A stretch of 64,000 nucleotides of DNA from Streptosporangium oxazolinicum (GTDB lineage: Bacteria > Actinomycetota > Actinomycetes > Streptosporangiales > Streptosporangiaceae). The translations under genes and the position numbers were made by a program. The notes below the pieces were generated by a model that did not search any database, had not been told where the DNA came from, and saw only the letters and a list, made by a program, of their open reading frames with translations. The number at the start of each line of letters is the position of its first letter. The first letter of the stretch is position 1. Below are positions 19,233 through 27,716 of this stretch, piece by piece. The stretch spans positions 682,001-746,000 of the forward strand of contig NZ_BAABAQ010000002.1 in NCBI RefSeq assembly GCF_039537505.1. The letters are read 5' to 3'.

Positions 19233-19539
19233 TCCCGGCCCCGCCTCCGGCACCGGCCCCGGACCGTCTCCGGGGCCGTTCCCGGCGTATCCGGCGTTCC
19301 CAGCGCTGATCCCGGCCCTGGGGCCGGTCCCCACGCCGTTCCCGGCGTTCCCCGATGCTGATCCCGACGCTGTTCCCGGCACCGCCTCCGGCACCGTTTT
19401 CCGTACCGCTCCGCGCACCGCGCCCCGGGTCCGCCGCAGCTTACGGCGGGACATAAGCTGGTGAGGTGAGCGAGCGTGACGACATTTACAGCACCTCGAT
19501 GTGCACCACCTCGGTCCCCCGACCGACGAAGGAGCTCGC
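19233..19539. other. Repeat-like spacer between lipB and lipA
   Basis: About 300 bp with many imperfect copies of words such as TTCCCGGCGTTCCC and CCGGCACCG. No gene or clear terminator is seen. The lipA ribosome-binding site (GAAGGAG, 19528-19534) lies at its end. A -10-like TAAGCT near 19454 could start lipA transcription. Confidence 0.5.
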
Positions 19540-20469
19540 ATGACCGTCGCCCCCGAGGGGCGGAAGCTCCTCCGCCTCGAGGTCCGCAACGCCGAGACCC
19601 CCATCGAGAAGAAGCCCGACTGGATCAAGACCAAGTTCAGGACGGGCCCGAACCACACCGAGCTCCGGGCGCTGGTCAAACGCGAGGGGCTGCACACGGT
19701 CTGCCAGGAGGCCGGGTGTCCCAACATCTCCGAGTGCTGGGAGGACCGCGAGGCCACCTTCCTCATCGGCGGTGACCAGTGCACCCGGCGGTGTGACTTC
19801 TGCCAGATCGACACCGGCAAGCCCAAGGCGTACGACACCGACGAGCCGCGCCGCGTGGCCGACTCGGTGCGGCAGATGGGGCTCAACTACGCGACCGTGA
19901 CCGGTGTGGCCCGCGACGACCTGCCCGACGGCGGCGCGTGGCTGTACGCCGAGACCGCGCGGCAGATCCACGCGCTCCTGCCCGGCTGTGGCGTCGAGCT
20001 GCTGGTGCCCGACTTCAACGGCGACCAGGCCCAGCTGGAGGAGGTGTTCTCCTCCAGGCCCGAGGTGTTCGCGCACAACATCGAGACCGTGCCCCGGATC
20101 TTCAAGCGCATCCGGCCCGCGTTCCGCTACGACCGGTCCCTGGGAGTGATCACCAAGGCCCGCCAGGCCGGTCTGGTGACCAAGTCCAACCTGATCCTCG
20201 GCATGGGCGAGGAGCGCGAGGAGATCGTCCAGGCCATGCGCGACCTGCACGAGGCCGGGTGCGACCTGCTCACCGTGACCCAGTACCTCCGGCCCACCCC
20301 GCGCCACCACCCCGTCGAGCGCTGGGTGAAGCCGGAGGAGTTCGTGGAGCTCCAGAAGGAGGCGGAGGCCATCGGTTTCGCCGGGGTCCTCTCCGGGCCG
20401 CTGGTCCGCTCCTCCTACCGGGCGGGCCGGCTGTACAAGCAGGCCATCGAGGCTCGCCAGCACGCCTGA
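19540..20469 (+). CDS. lipA: Lipoyl synthase
   Basis: A 309-residue radical-SAM enzyme inserting two sulfurs into octanoyl-lipoyl domains. The radical-SAM cluster ligands are in CTRRCDFCQI. The auxiliary cluster ligands are in CQEAGCPNISEC, with the C-terminal RSSYRAG providing the serine ligand. The ATG at 19540 has a GAAGGAG site 5 nt upstream. The upstream in-frame start at 19501 is unlikely. Confidence 0.95.
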   Translation: MTVAPEGRKLLRLEVRNAETPIEKKPDWIKTKFRTGPNHTELRALVKREGLHTVCQEAGCPNISECWEDREATFLIGGDQCTRRCDFCQIDTGKPKAYDTDEPRRVADSVRQMGLNYATVTGVARDDLPDGGAWLYAETARQIHALLPGCGVELLVPDFNGDQAQLEEVFSSRPEVFAHNIETVPRIFKRIRPAFRYDRSLGVITKARQAGLVTKSNLILGMGEEREEIVQAMRDLHEAGCDLLTVTQYLRPTPRHHPVERWVKPEEFVELQKEAEAIGFAGVLSGPLVRSSYRAGRLYKQAIEARQHA

Positions 20470-20488
20470 GCCCCACGGCGAACCCGTG

Positions 20489-20530
20489 AAACCGGAAGGA
20501 CCCCGCTCCCGAGCGGGGTCCTTCCGGTTT
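20489..20530 (+). terminator. Strong intrinsic terminator after lipA
   Basis: A perfect 20-bp stem from AAACCGGAAGGACCCCGCTC to its complement at 20511-20530, with a 2-nt loop (CC) and terminal TTT. It starts 19 nt past the lipA stop. Confidence 0.9.
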
Positions 20531-20584
20531 CCGGCCCCCGCCCCCCGCCCCCTCCGCCCGGCACGGCCGAAGGACATCCGCGAC

Positions 20585-20680
20585 CGTACGGGCGTTCGCG
20601 GGCTCGCACGGGCGTTCGCAGGGCTCATACGGGCGTTCGCAGGCTCGTACGAGCGTTCGCGGGCTCGCACGGGCCGCCCG
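20585..20680. repeat. Degenerate ~20-bp ACGGGCGTTCGCGGGCTCG repeats
   Basis: Four to five imperfect copies, period about 20-21 bp, between the lipA terminator and the DUF4191 gene. They share the words GTTCG, GCGGG and CTCGTAC with the repeat at 6346-6453. Nothing else is seen in the 20531-20785 gap except a likely promoter near its end (TTGACC near 20757, TATCCT near 20773). Confidence 0.65.
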
Positions 20681-20785
20681 CCGGTGAAGACGTGACGTAC
20701 GGTCACGGGCGTCCCGTGACCCCGCCCCGGCACCCGGCAGGTCACGTTTTCACTTCTTGACCCCTGGATTTGTATCCTTCAGAAC

Positions 20786-21466
20786 ATGGCCAAGAAGCCC
20801 GAAGACTCAGAGCGCCCGGGGCGCATCAAGCAGCTCCGCATGATCGCGAAGATCATCAAGGAGGCCAACCCCAAGGGGATGCCGATCGTCTACGCCTCGG
20901 CGCTGGGCACGCTCGCGCTGTGCGTGGTGATCGGCCTGGTCACGGGCTGGTTCTGGTATCTCCTCTTCATCGGGATCATGCTGGCCCTCACCGTCGGGCT
21001 GGTGGTGTTCGGCCAGCTCGCCCAGCGGGCCCAGTACTCCATGTTGCACGGACAGGTCGGCGCCGCCGCCGCGATCCTGCAGGGCATGCGCGGCAACTGG
21101 GAGGTCACCCCCGCCGTCGCCGTCACCCGCGACCAGGACATCGTGCACCGCGTGGTCGGCTACCCCGGCATCATCCTGGTCTCCGAGGGGCCGGGCAGCC
21201 GCGTGCAGAAGATGCTGGTCGCCGAGAAGAAGCGCGTCCAGCGGGTCGCGCTGGACGTCCCCGTCTACGACGTGCAGTCCGGCGACGGCGACGGGCAGAT
21301 CCCGCTGGCCAAGCTGCAGCGGCATCTGATGAAGCTGCCCCGCAACCTCAAGAAGCCCGCCCTGTACGAGATCAACAACCGGCTGAAGGCCCTCCCCCAG
21401 ACGCTGCCGATGCCCAAGGGCCCGCTGCCGCGCGGCGCGAGGATGCCCCGCCCGAAGATGCGCTGA
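20786..21466 (+). CDS. DUF4191 membrane protein
   Basis: A 226-residue protein with two membrane helices (about residues 30-75) and a basic soluble domain. The N-terminus (SERPGRIKQLRMIAKIIKEA) is typical of DUF4191, which sits next to lipA in mycobacteria and streptomycetes, so the neighbourhood supports the call. Function is unknown. The adjacent methyltransferase start overlaps its stop codon by 1 nt (TGATG). Confidence 0.9.
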   Translation: MAKKPEDSERPGRIKQLRMIAKIIKEANPKGMPIVYASALGTLALCVVIGLVTGWFWYLLFIGIMLALTVGLVVFGQLAQRAQYSMLHGQVGAAAAILQGMRGNWEVTPAVAVTRDQDIVHRVVGYPGIILVSEGPGSRVQKMLVAEKKRVQRVALDVPVYDVQSGDGDGQIPLAKLQRHLMKLPRNLKKPALYEINNRLKALPQTLPMPKGPLPRGARMPRPKMR

Positions 21467-22260
21467 TGAGCCTCGCCGGGGTGGGCCGCCACCGGGTGGA
21501 CGCCGCGGCCACCTCCCGGGCCAACCGCGGCTGGTGGGACGGCGCCGCCGACGAGTACCAGGCGGAGCACGGGGAGTTCCTGCGCGACTCCGGATTCGTC
21601 TGGGGCCCAGAGGGCCTGGACGAGGCCGACGCCCGCCTGCTGGGCGACGTCGCGGGCAAGGACGTGCTGGAGATCGGCTGCGGCGCCGGACAGTGCGGGC
21701 GCTGGCTGGCCGGGCAGGGCGCCAGGGTGGCCGCCTTCGACCTGTCCTTCCGGCAGCTCCAGCACTCCGGCCGGATCGACCTGGAGGCCGGGTCCGCGCT
21801 GCCGGTGGTCCAGGCGGACGCGGAGGTCCTGCCCTTCGCCGACCAGGCTTTCGACCTGGCCTGCTCGGCGTACGGCGCGCTGCCGTTCGTGGCCGACGCC
21901 GGGGCCGTCCTGACCGAGATCCACCGGGTGCTGCGGCCCGGGGGCCTGCTGGTCTTCTCGGTGAGCCACCCGGTCCGCTGGGCCTTCCCCGACGACCCCG
22001 GCCCCGCCGGGCTCACCTCCGACCGCTCCTACTTCGACCGTTCCGCGTACGTGGAGATCGGCGACGACGGGCGGCCGTCCTACGTCGAGCACCACCGCAC
22101 GATGGCCGACTGGGTCGGGCTCATCACCGCGTCGGGGCTGGTGCTGCGGGGGCTGACCGAGCCCGAGTGGCCGCCCGGTCACGACCGCGAGTGGGGCGGC
22201 TGGAGCCCGCTGCGCGGCCGTCACCTGCCCGGTACCGCGATCTTCACCTGCGCGCGATAG
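21466..22260 (+). CDS. Class I SAM-dependent methyltransferase
   Basis: A 264-residue methyltransferase. The SAM-binding motif I is VLEIGCGAGQCGRWL, followed by an acidic VAAFDLS, and motif post-I/IV is FDLACSAYGALPFV. The distal HRVLRPGGLLVFSVSHPVRW is typical of the UbiE/MenG-like group of unknown substrate. Translation is coupled to the DUF4191 gene by the TGATG overlap. Confidence 0.88.
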   Translation: MSLAGVGRHRVDAAATSRANRGWWDGAADEYQAEHGEFLRDSGFVWGPEGLDEADARLLGDVAGKDVLEIGCGAGQCGRWLAGQGARVAAFDLSFRQLQHSGRIDLEAGSALPVVQADAEVLPFADQAFDLACSAYGALPFVADAGAVLTEIHRVLRPGGLLVFSVSHPVRWAFPDDPGPAGLTSDRSYFDRSAYVEIGDDGRPSYVEHHRTMADWVGLITASGLVLRGLTEPEWPPGHDREWGGWSPLRGRHLPGTAIFTCAR

Positions 22261-22372
22261 CGCGGGACCCGGCCGGACGGCCGGGCCGGTGGGGACCGTT
22301 CACGCCCGGCACGCCGGGTGAGGGGCGCTCGCGCCGCCCCGCGGATCCGCCGGGCGGCACGGGCGCGGCACC

Positions 22373-23500
22373 CTAGTGGTCGCCCTCGACATTCAGGACG
22401 AGTCCGCCGAGGGCGTCGAAGGTCGTGAAGTCCCCGCCGGAGACGACGTTCTTGGTCACCGCGACCGAGATCCCGGTGGCCGTGTCGGCGTACGCGGCCG
22501 ATCCGCCGCTGCCCGCCATGCCGAACAGGGTGGGGCTGTCGAGGAGCTGGGTGGCGCCGAGGGCGTACCCGAGGGACCTGGTGCCCGGGAAGGCGGTGAC
22601 CTCGTCCACGCCGCCGAACTCCACCGCGGTGATCTCGCGGAGCCGTTCCGGGGAGACGAGCCTGACGCCGTCCACCTCGTCCAGCAGGGCGGCGTACATG
22701 CGGGCCACGGCGCGGGCGGACATGGTGCCGCCCGCCGGGATGTCGGAGGTCAGCACGTCGGCGCGGTTGCCGAAACCGGCGTCGGGCATCGCCGCCATCG
22801 GTGCCGCCGTGTAGCCGTCCACGACCTTGAAGAACGGGATGTCCGCGAACATCTCCGGGGACATCTCGAAGTCGCTCGGCGCGTCCTCCAGGCGGGCCAA
22901 CCTGCCCAGCTCGGACTCGGGGACGCCGAAGAACAGCTCGTGCGCCACGCCCAGCGGTCCGGCGACCTCCTCCCGCAGGACCTGGGAGATCGGCTTGCCG
23001 GTGGCCCGGCGGACGATCTCGCCGACGATGTAGCCGAACGACTGGGGGTGGTAGCCGCTCCTGGTGCCGGGCTCCCACCAGGGCCTGGCGTCGGCGATCA
23101 CCGCGCACATCCCCTCCCAGTCGCACAGGTCCTCCGGCGTGGTGGCCACCGGTAGGCCGGGCACGCCCGTCGAGTGGTTCAGGGCGTGCCGCACGGTCGC
23201 GCGCTCCTTGCCGTGGGCGCCGAACTCCGGCCACAGCTCGACGATCGGCGTGTCGTAGCCGAAGAGGCCCCGCTCCACGAGCACGTGTGCCACGGTCGAG
23301 GTGACGCCCTTGCCGGTCGAGGCGCTCCAGAACGGGACGTCCGGCGTGACGGGGCGCCCGGTGGCCGGATCGGCGACGCCCGCGACGACGTCGACCACCT
23401 GCTCGCCGTACCGGTACGCGGCGACCTGCAGGCCCCGCTCGGTGCCGGACTCCACGAGCTTGTCGGCCGCTTCCTGGACCCGCTTCTGCGTGTCGTTCAT
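22373..23500 (-). CDS. Serine hydrolase of the beta-lactamase/class C family
   Basis: A 375-residue esterase/beta-lactamase-like enzyme. The catalytic SxxK is in FWSASTGKGVTS. A Tyr-containing second motif lies in SGYHPQSFGYIVGE, and a C-terminal glycine-rich GMAGSGGSAAYAD corresponds to the KTG-like region. The ATG at 23500 follows a GAAGGGA site. No signal peptide is seen, so it acts in the cytoplasm or its export is not obvious. Its promoter region carries the same motif as the ECF sigma gene upstream, making it a probable target of that sigma factor. Confidence 0.88.
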   Translation of the reverse strand: MNDTQKRVQEAADKLVESGTERGLQVAAYRYGEQVVDVVAGVADPATGRPVTPDVPFWSASTGKGVTSTVAHVLVERGLFGYDTPIVELWPEFGAHGKERATVRHALNHSTGVPGLPVATTPEDLCDWEGMCAVIADARPWWEPGTRSGYHPQSFGYIVGEIVRRATGKPISQVLREEVAGPLGVAHELFFGVPESELGRLARLEDAPSDFEMSPEMFADIPFFKVVDGYTAAPMAAMPDAGFGNRADVLTSDIPAGGTMSARAVARMYAALLDEVDGVRLVSPERLREITAVEFGGVDEVTAFPGTRSLGYALGATQLLDSPTLFGMAGSGGSAAYADTATGISVAVTKNVVSGGDFTTFDALGGLVLNVEGDH

Positions 23501-23532
23501 GGGTCTTTCCCTTCGTGATGAGGCGTGTGACC

Positions 23533-23568
23533 CGTATGACGGCCGGACGCCGTAAAAGGAATCGGTGC
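23533..23568 (-). promoter_or_regulatory. Putative ECF-type promoter of the serine hydrolase gene
   Basis: Read on the minus strand it is CCGATTCCTTTT, 9 variable nt, then GGCCGTCATAC. The identical words at the identical spacing occur upstream of the sigma-factor gene (25075-25111). GATTCC and GTCATA would be the -35 and -10 boxes, 17 nt apart, with the start codon about 33 nt downstream. Confidence 0.7.
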
Positions 23569-23682
23569 GGGGCTCCGGTCGTCGTACGAGTTTCCGGAGC
23601 GAGAGATCGGCGCCGCTTTCCAGAGGCCGCGCGGGCCATCGGAACGGGAGAGCAACGCGGCCCGAGTCCCCGCGACGGGAGA

Positions 23683-23985
23683 TCAGTGCCGCGCGGGTCG
23701 CCGGGAGATCGCGATCAGGACGGCGGGCTCCGGTCCCGGATTGCGCAGGGCACGCACCGGCAGCCCGTCCAGCCACAGCACGTCGCCGCGCAGGAAGGTC
23801 CGCTGGTCGCCGTCGGAGCAGACCAGCTCGATCCGCCCGCGCTCCAGCAGGACGATCGCCCCCCGCCACTCGTCCTCGTCGTGGACGCGCGAGTCACCGG
23901 GCTCCACGACGACCTTCCGCACGTCGAACGACGGCCCGGACCGCCCGGGAGGCGAGGGCGCCGGGTTCTCACCGGCGCCCGTCAC
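23683..23985 (-). CDS. Small cupin-like protein coupled to the sigma factor
   Basis: A 100-residue single-domain cupin. A beta-rich core includes EWRGAIVLLERGRIELVCSDG and FLRGDVLWLDGLPVRALRNP. The GTG start overlaps the sigma-factor stop by 4 nt (GTGA), so its output is tied to that gene. Few metal-binding histidines are visible, so it may bind a small ligand rather than act as an enzyme. A modulator of the sigma factor is possible but unproven. Confidence 0.75.
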   Translation of the reverse strand: MTGAGENPAPSPPGRSGPSFDVRKVVVEPGDSRVHDEDEWRGAIVLLERGRIELVCSDGDQRTFLRGDVLWLDGLPVRALRNPGPEPAVLIAISRRPARH

Positions 23986-25028
23986 AGCGTCCGGGGAAGG
24001 TCGAAGGCCGGGAAGAGGTCGGCGCCGAAGGTCGTGATCTGGGTGACCAGCCCCTCCTCGACCCGCAGGACACCGAGCCACGAACCGTGGTATTCGGACT
24101 CGCCGGGACGCCTGACGTACGCCGCCGCGGCGGGTTGCCGGTTGGCGCGGGTGGGCAGGACGCGCCAGTCGCCCCACGCCTCGGGGCCGACCATCGCCGG
24201 GCGCCACGCGTCGACGATCGACGGCCCTCCCAGGATCCAGATCGGCGCCGGCGGCATCGCCTGCCACGCGTCCGCGCGCAGCACCCCGGCCAGGACGGAG
24301 GGGTCGGCCTGCTCGACGGCGTCGATGTAGCGCTGCAGCACCGCGCGTTCCTCACCGGTCGGGTCCGAGGAGGGCGCCCATTCCAGCCGCCGCTCGGGCA
24401 GGTGCTCCCGCATCGTCGACCGTGCCCGCTGCAGGGTGCTCTTCACCGAGACGACGCTCACCTCCAGCAGGGCGGCGGCCTCCTGCGCCGACCAGCCGAG
24501 CACGTCGCGCAGGATCAGCACCACTCGCTGCCGGGGAGGCAGGTGCTGGATGGCGGCCATGAACGCCAGCTCGATCGTCTCCTTGGCGACCACGGCGGCG
24601 TCCGGCTCGGCACCGGCGGGCGCGGCCGGTTCCAGGAGGTGGTCGGGGTAGGGGCGCAGCCAGAAGACCTCGGTCGGCGACGGCGACGGCACGCCGGGAG
24701 TGGCCAGCACCGGCGCCTCGCGCGGACGCGGGCGGCGCGGGTGGCGGTCGAGGAAGTCCAGGCACGCGTTGGTCGCGATCCGGTACAGCCAGGCCCTGAA
24801 CGTCGAGCGCCCCTGGAAGCTCTCCCGCTTGCGCCAGGCGCGCAGGAACGTCTCCTGCACCATGTCCTCCGACTCCTCGAACGAGCCGAGCATCCGGTAG
24901 CAGTGCACCCGCAGCTCCCGCCGGTGCCTCTCGGCGAGCGCGCCGAACGCGGGCTCGTCGCCCGCCAGCGCCGCGGCCAGGACCTCGCCGTCCTCCACCC
25001 GTTCCCGGCCCGTCTCGTCCTCGGTCAC
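23982..25028 (-). CDS. ECF sigma factor with C-terminal SnoaL-like domain (SigG/SigX5-like)
   Basis: About 348 residues from GTG 25028, preceded by a GGGAGG site. Region 2 is DEPAFGALAERHRRELRVHCYRML and MVQETFLRAWRKRESF. Region 4 is LPPRQRVVLILRDVLGWSAQEAA. A C-terminal domain of about 130 residues (RYIDAVEQADPSVLAGVLRAD onward) is SnoaL/NTF2-like, as in SigG and SigJ-type factors where it modulates activity instead of an anti-sigma. It is coupled to a cupin gene. Its own promoter carries the motif also found before the serine hydrolase. Confidence 0.9.
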   Translation of the reverse strand: MTEDETGRERVEDGEVLAAALAGDEPAFGALAERHRRELRVHCYRMLGSFEESEDMVQETFLRAWRKRESFQGRSTFRAWLYRIATNACLDFLDRHPRRPRPREAPVLATPGVPSPSPTEVFWLRPYPDHLLEPAAPAGAEPDAAVVAKETIELAFMAAIQHLPPRQRVVLILRDVLGWSAQEAAALLEVSVVSVKSTLQRARSTMREHLPERRLEWAPSSDPTGEERAVLQRYIDAVEQADPSVLAGVLRADAWQAMPPAPIWILGGPSIVDAWRPAMVGPEAWGDWRVLPTRANRQPAAAAYVRRPGESEYHGSWLGVLRVEEGLVTQITTFGADLFPAFDLPRTL

Positions 25029-25074
25029 AGCCTCATACCTCCCGTACGGCGTCCCGCCCTGCGCGGGCGCCCAC

Positions 25075-25111
25075 GGTATGACGGCCACCGGGCGGAAAAG
25101 GAATCGGCACC
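25075..25111 (-). promoter_or_regulatory. Putative autoregulated promoter of the ECF sigma gene
   Basis: On the minus strand it reads CCGATTCCTTTT, 9 nt, GGCCGTCATACC, about 46 nt before the GTG. It matches the motif at 23533-23568 at every conserved position. ECF factors often drive their own gene, so this is probably the promoter they recognise. Confidence 0.7.
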
Positions 25112-25192
25112 GCGGAATTCGGCGCGGGCGCGATCACGGGCGCGGGACGGACGCCTGAAAGGGAAGGCCGGGAAGCCGGGCGGGGGACCGGC

Positions 25193-25654
25193 TCAGAGAC
25201 GCACGACCACGGTGTTCGCCGCGCGGTCGTGCAGGCCGCGCTGGTCGCGGTCCCAGACGAGGGCGGGCACGGCCAGGCAGAGCAGGAAGGTCCGTACCAG
25301 CACGGAGACGAACCCTGGGGCGCCGCCGCCGAGCGCGGCGACCCGGACGCCGAGCAGGCGCATCCCGAAGGTCATCCCCATGGTGCCCACCAGCAGGAGG
25401 TATTCGGCGGCCAGGATCAGGACCGGCACCCAGGGCGCCTCGACGGGGTCGATCCGCAGGAGCCCCTGGGTGATGGCCCAGGTGCAGATCAGCCAGTCGA
25501 TCACGATGGCGCCGATCCTGCGGCCGAACCCGGCCACCGAGCCGCTGCCCTCGGCGGGCAGCCCGAGCCGCTCCCCCGGGTAGCCGAGATCGACTCCGGC
25601 CGACCTGACGCCGCCGAGCCAGGTCTGGGTCCAACGCGGCTGCTTGCTGCTCAT
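25193..25654 (-). CDS. RDD family membrane protein
   Basis: A 153-residue protein with the RDD domain. The Arg-Asp pattern is seen in GFGRRIGAIVIDWLICTWA, and two further membrane helices follow. The ATG at 25654 has TACCGT 7 nt upstream on the same strand, consistent with leaderless expression. RDD genes beside glnA are conserved in streptomycetes. The function is unknown, and some family members move ions or compatible solutes. Confidence 0.87.
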   Translation of the reverse strand: MSSKQPRWTQTWLGGVRSAGVDLGYPGERLGLPAEGSGSVAGFGRRIGAIVIDWLICTWAITQGLLRIDPVEAPWVPVLILAAEYLLLVGTMGMTFGMRLLGVRVAALGGGAPGFVSVLVRTFLLCLAVPALVWDRDQRGLHDRAANTVVVRL

Positions 25655-25778
25655 GCCCCCAACGGTAGCCGCCCCGGACGCCGCCCCCGCATCCACCCGG
25701 ACCGGCCACGGGCCTCACATGTCCCACGGGTCCCGTGGATCTCTTCTCCCCCTCGGAGAAGGACCGCTCCCGCATGAC

Positions 25779-25824
25779 GTCGCGGACGTGAAGCTCCAGC
25801 AGTCGCGGACGTGAAGCTCCAGCA
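25779..25824. repeat. Exact 23-bp tandem duplication upstream of glnA
   Basis: A 23-bp unit occurs twice back to back (25779-25801 and 25802-25824). Key words within it are GTCGCGGACGTG and AAGCTCCAGCA. It lies between the RDD gene and the GlnR site. Function unknown. Confidence 0.85.
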
Positions 25825-25887
25825 AAAGAAGAGCCCTCCATACCCGCCCGAAGCGGACTTGAGGACTAGCGTGGAGGCGACTTTCGC

Positions 25888-25925
25888 TTAACACGGGTGA
25901 AACAAACGAGACACGGGACGGTAAC
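25888..25925 (+). promoter_or_regulatory. GlnR box of glnA
   Basis: Four pentamers TTAAC, GAAAC, GACAC and GTAAC follow one another with exactly 6 nt between each. This is the a-site/b-site layout of actinobacterial GlnR targets (gTnAC-n6-GaAAC repeated). It lies about 50 nt before the glnA start. GlnR activates glnA under nitrogen limitation in Streptomyces, and binding here is inferred. Confidence 0.8.
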
Positions 25926-25973
25926 GGCACAGGCATACTTTCGGGCTGTTAGCCCGTCCCATGGGAGGTTCGC

Positions 25974-27398
25974 GTGTTCAACTCCGCTGACGACGTCCTG
26001 AAGTTCATCAAGGACGAAGGGGTGCAGTTCGTTGACGTCAGGTTCACCGACCTGCCGGGGACGACGCACCATTTCACGTTCCCCTCGGAGAACTTCGGCG
26101 CCGGCGTCTTCACCGACGGCCTGATGTTCGACGGATCGTCGATCCGCGGGTTCCAGGCCATCCACGAGTCGGACATGCTGCTGCTGCCCGACCCGTCCAC
26201 GGCGGTGCTCGACCCGTTCAGGCAGCACAAGACGCTCAACATCAACTTCTTCGTGCACGACCCGCTGACGGGTGAGGCCTACAGCCGCGACCCGCGCAAC
26301 GTCGCTCGCAAGGCGGAGGAGTATCTCAAGGGCACCGGGATCGCCGACACGGTCTACTTCGGCCCAGAGGCCGAGTTCTACATCTTCGACGACGTGCGGT
26401 TCGAGACCAACGCCCATTCGAGCTACTACCACATCGACTCGATCGAGGGCGCCTGGAACAGCGGCAAGGCCCAGGACGGCGGCAACCTCGGTTACAAGCC
26501 GCGCTTCAAGGGCGGCTACTTCCCGGTCCCGCCGATGGACCACTTCACCGACCTGCGCTCGGAGATGGTCCGCAAGCTCATCGACGCCGGGATCGACGTC
26601 GAGATGCAGCACCACGAGGTGGGCACGGCCGGTCAGGCGGAGATCGACTTCCGGTTCAACACGCTGCTCAAGGCCGCCGACACCCTGATGCTGTACAAGT
26701 ACATCGTCAAGAGCACGGCCCTGGAGCACGGCCACACGGTCACCTTCATGCCCAAGCCGATCTTCGGTGACAACGGCTCCGGCATGCACTGCCACCAGTC
26801 GCTCTGGAAGGACGGCGAGCCGCTCTTCTACGACGAGGTCGGCTACGCGGGCCTGTCCGACACCGCCCGCTACTACATCGGCGGCCTGCTCAAGCACGCC
26901 CCGTCGCTGCTGGCGTTCACCAACCCGACGGTCAACTCCTACCACCGCCTGGTGCCCGGCTACGAGGCCCCGGTCAACCTGGTCTACTCCCAGCGCAACC
27001 GCTCGGCGTGCATCCGCATCCCGATCACGGGCTCCAACCCGAAGGCCAAGCGCATCGAGTTCCGGGTCCCCGACCCCTCCTGCAACCCGTACTTCGCCTT
27101 CGCCGCCCAGCTCATGGCGGGCATCGACGGCATCCGCAACAAGATCGAGCCGGTCGAGCCGGTCGACAAGGACCTCTACGAGCTTCCCCCGGAGGAGGCC
27201 CGCAACATCCCGCAGGTCCCGGGCTCGCTGTCGGACGTGCTCGCGGCCCTGGAGGCCGACCACGAGTACCTGTTGGAGGGCGGCGTGTTCACGCCGGACC
27301 TGATCGAGACCTGGATCGCCTACAAGCGCGAGAACGAGATCGACCCGATCCGCCTCCGCCCCCACCCCCACGAGTTCGAGCTTTACTACGACGTCTAA
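25974..27398 (+). CDS. glnA: Type I glutamine synthetase
   Basis: A 474-residue GSI-beta enzyme making glutamine from glutamate and ammonia. Active-site blocks are FGPEAEFYIFDDVRF, NGSGMHCHQSLWKDG and the ATP-site QRNRSACIRIP. The adenylylation tyrosine is in KDLYELPPEEA, so GlnE control is expected. The start GTG has a GGGAGG site. A GlnR box lies upstream and a strong terminator downstream, making it a single-gene unit. Confidence 0.97.
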   Translation: MFNSADDVLKFIKDEGVQFVDVRFTDLPGTTHHFTFPSENFGAGVFTDGLMFDGSSIRGFQAIHESDMLLLPDPSTAVLDPFRQHKTLNINFFVHDPLTGEAYSRDPRNVARKAEEYLKGTGIADTVYFGPEAEFYIFDDVRFETNAHSSYYHIDSIEGAWNSGKAQDGGNLGYKPRFKGGYFPVPPMDHFTDLRSEMVRKLIDAGIDVEMQHHEVGTAGQAEIDFRFNTLLKAADTLMLYKYIVKSTALEHGHTVTFMPKPIFGDNGSGMHCHQSLWKDGEPLFYDEVGYAGLSDTARYYIGGLLKHAPSLLAFTNPTVNSYHRLVPGYEAPVNLVYSQRNRSACIRIPITGSNPKAKRIEFRVPDPSCNPYFAFAAQLMAGIDGIRNKIEPVEPVDKDLYELPPEEARNIPQVPGSLSDVLAALEADHEYLLEGGVFTPDLIETWIAYKRENEIDPIRLRPHPHEFELYYDV

Positions 27399-27507
27399 CA
27401 GCCCGGTTTTCCGGCCTCGGCGATCTTCCCGGAAATGGGCGCTGAGCTGGGAAAAGCTTGTCGTTGCTTGTCCTTGCCGAGCAACGTCGGCCGGAACAGA
27501 CCCGGAA

Positions 27508-27548
27508 CAGAACGGCCCGGCACCGTAAATCGGTGCCGGGCCGTTCTG
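27508..27548 (+). terminator. Intrinsic terminator downstream of glnA
   Basis: A perfect 18-bp stem CAGAACGGCCCGGCACCG / CGGTGCCGGGCCGTTCTG with loop TAAAT. It lies about 110 nt past the stop. It marks the boundary between core genes and the accessory region that follows. Confidence 0.85.
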
Positions 27549-27716
27549 CGCTGTTGGGGAGTGTTGATCTCGCTCGGCGGGTCGACGATGCCCTGCTGCA
27601 GCGTGGGCCACGTCGCAGACCGACGCCTGCCGCTCATCTCGCCTTGAACTGCGCCCCCTTCTCCGGACCATCGCGAATGCTTCCACCGGTCCAGGGCCGT
27701 GCCTATGCTGCTAAAG

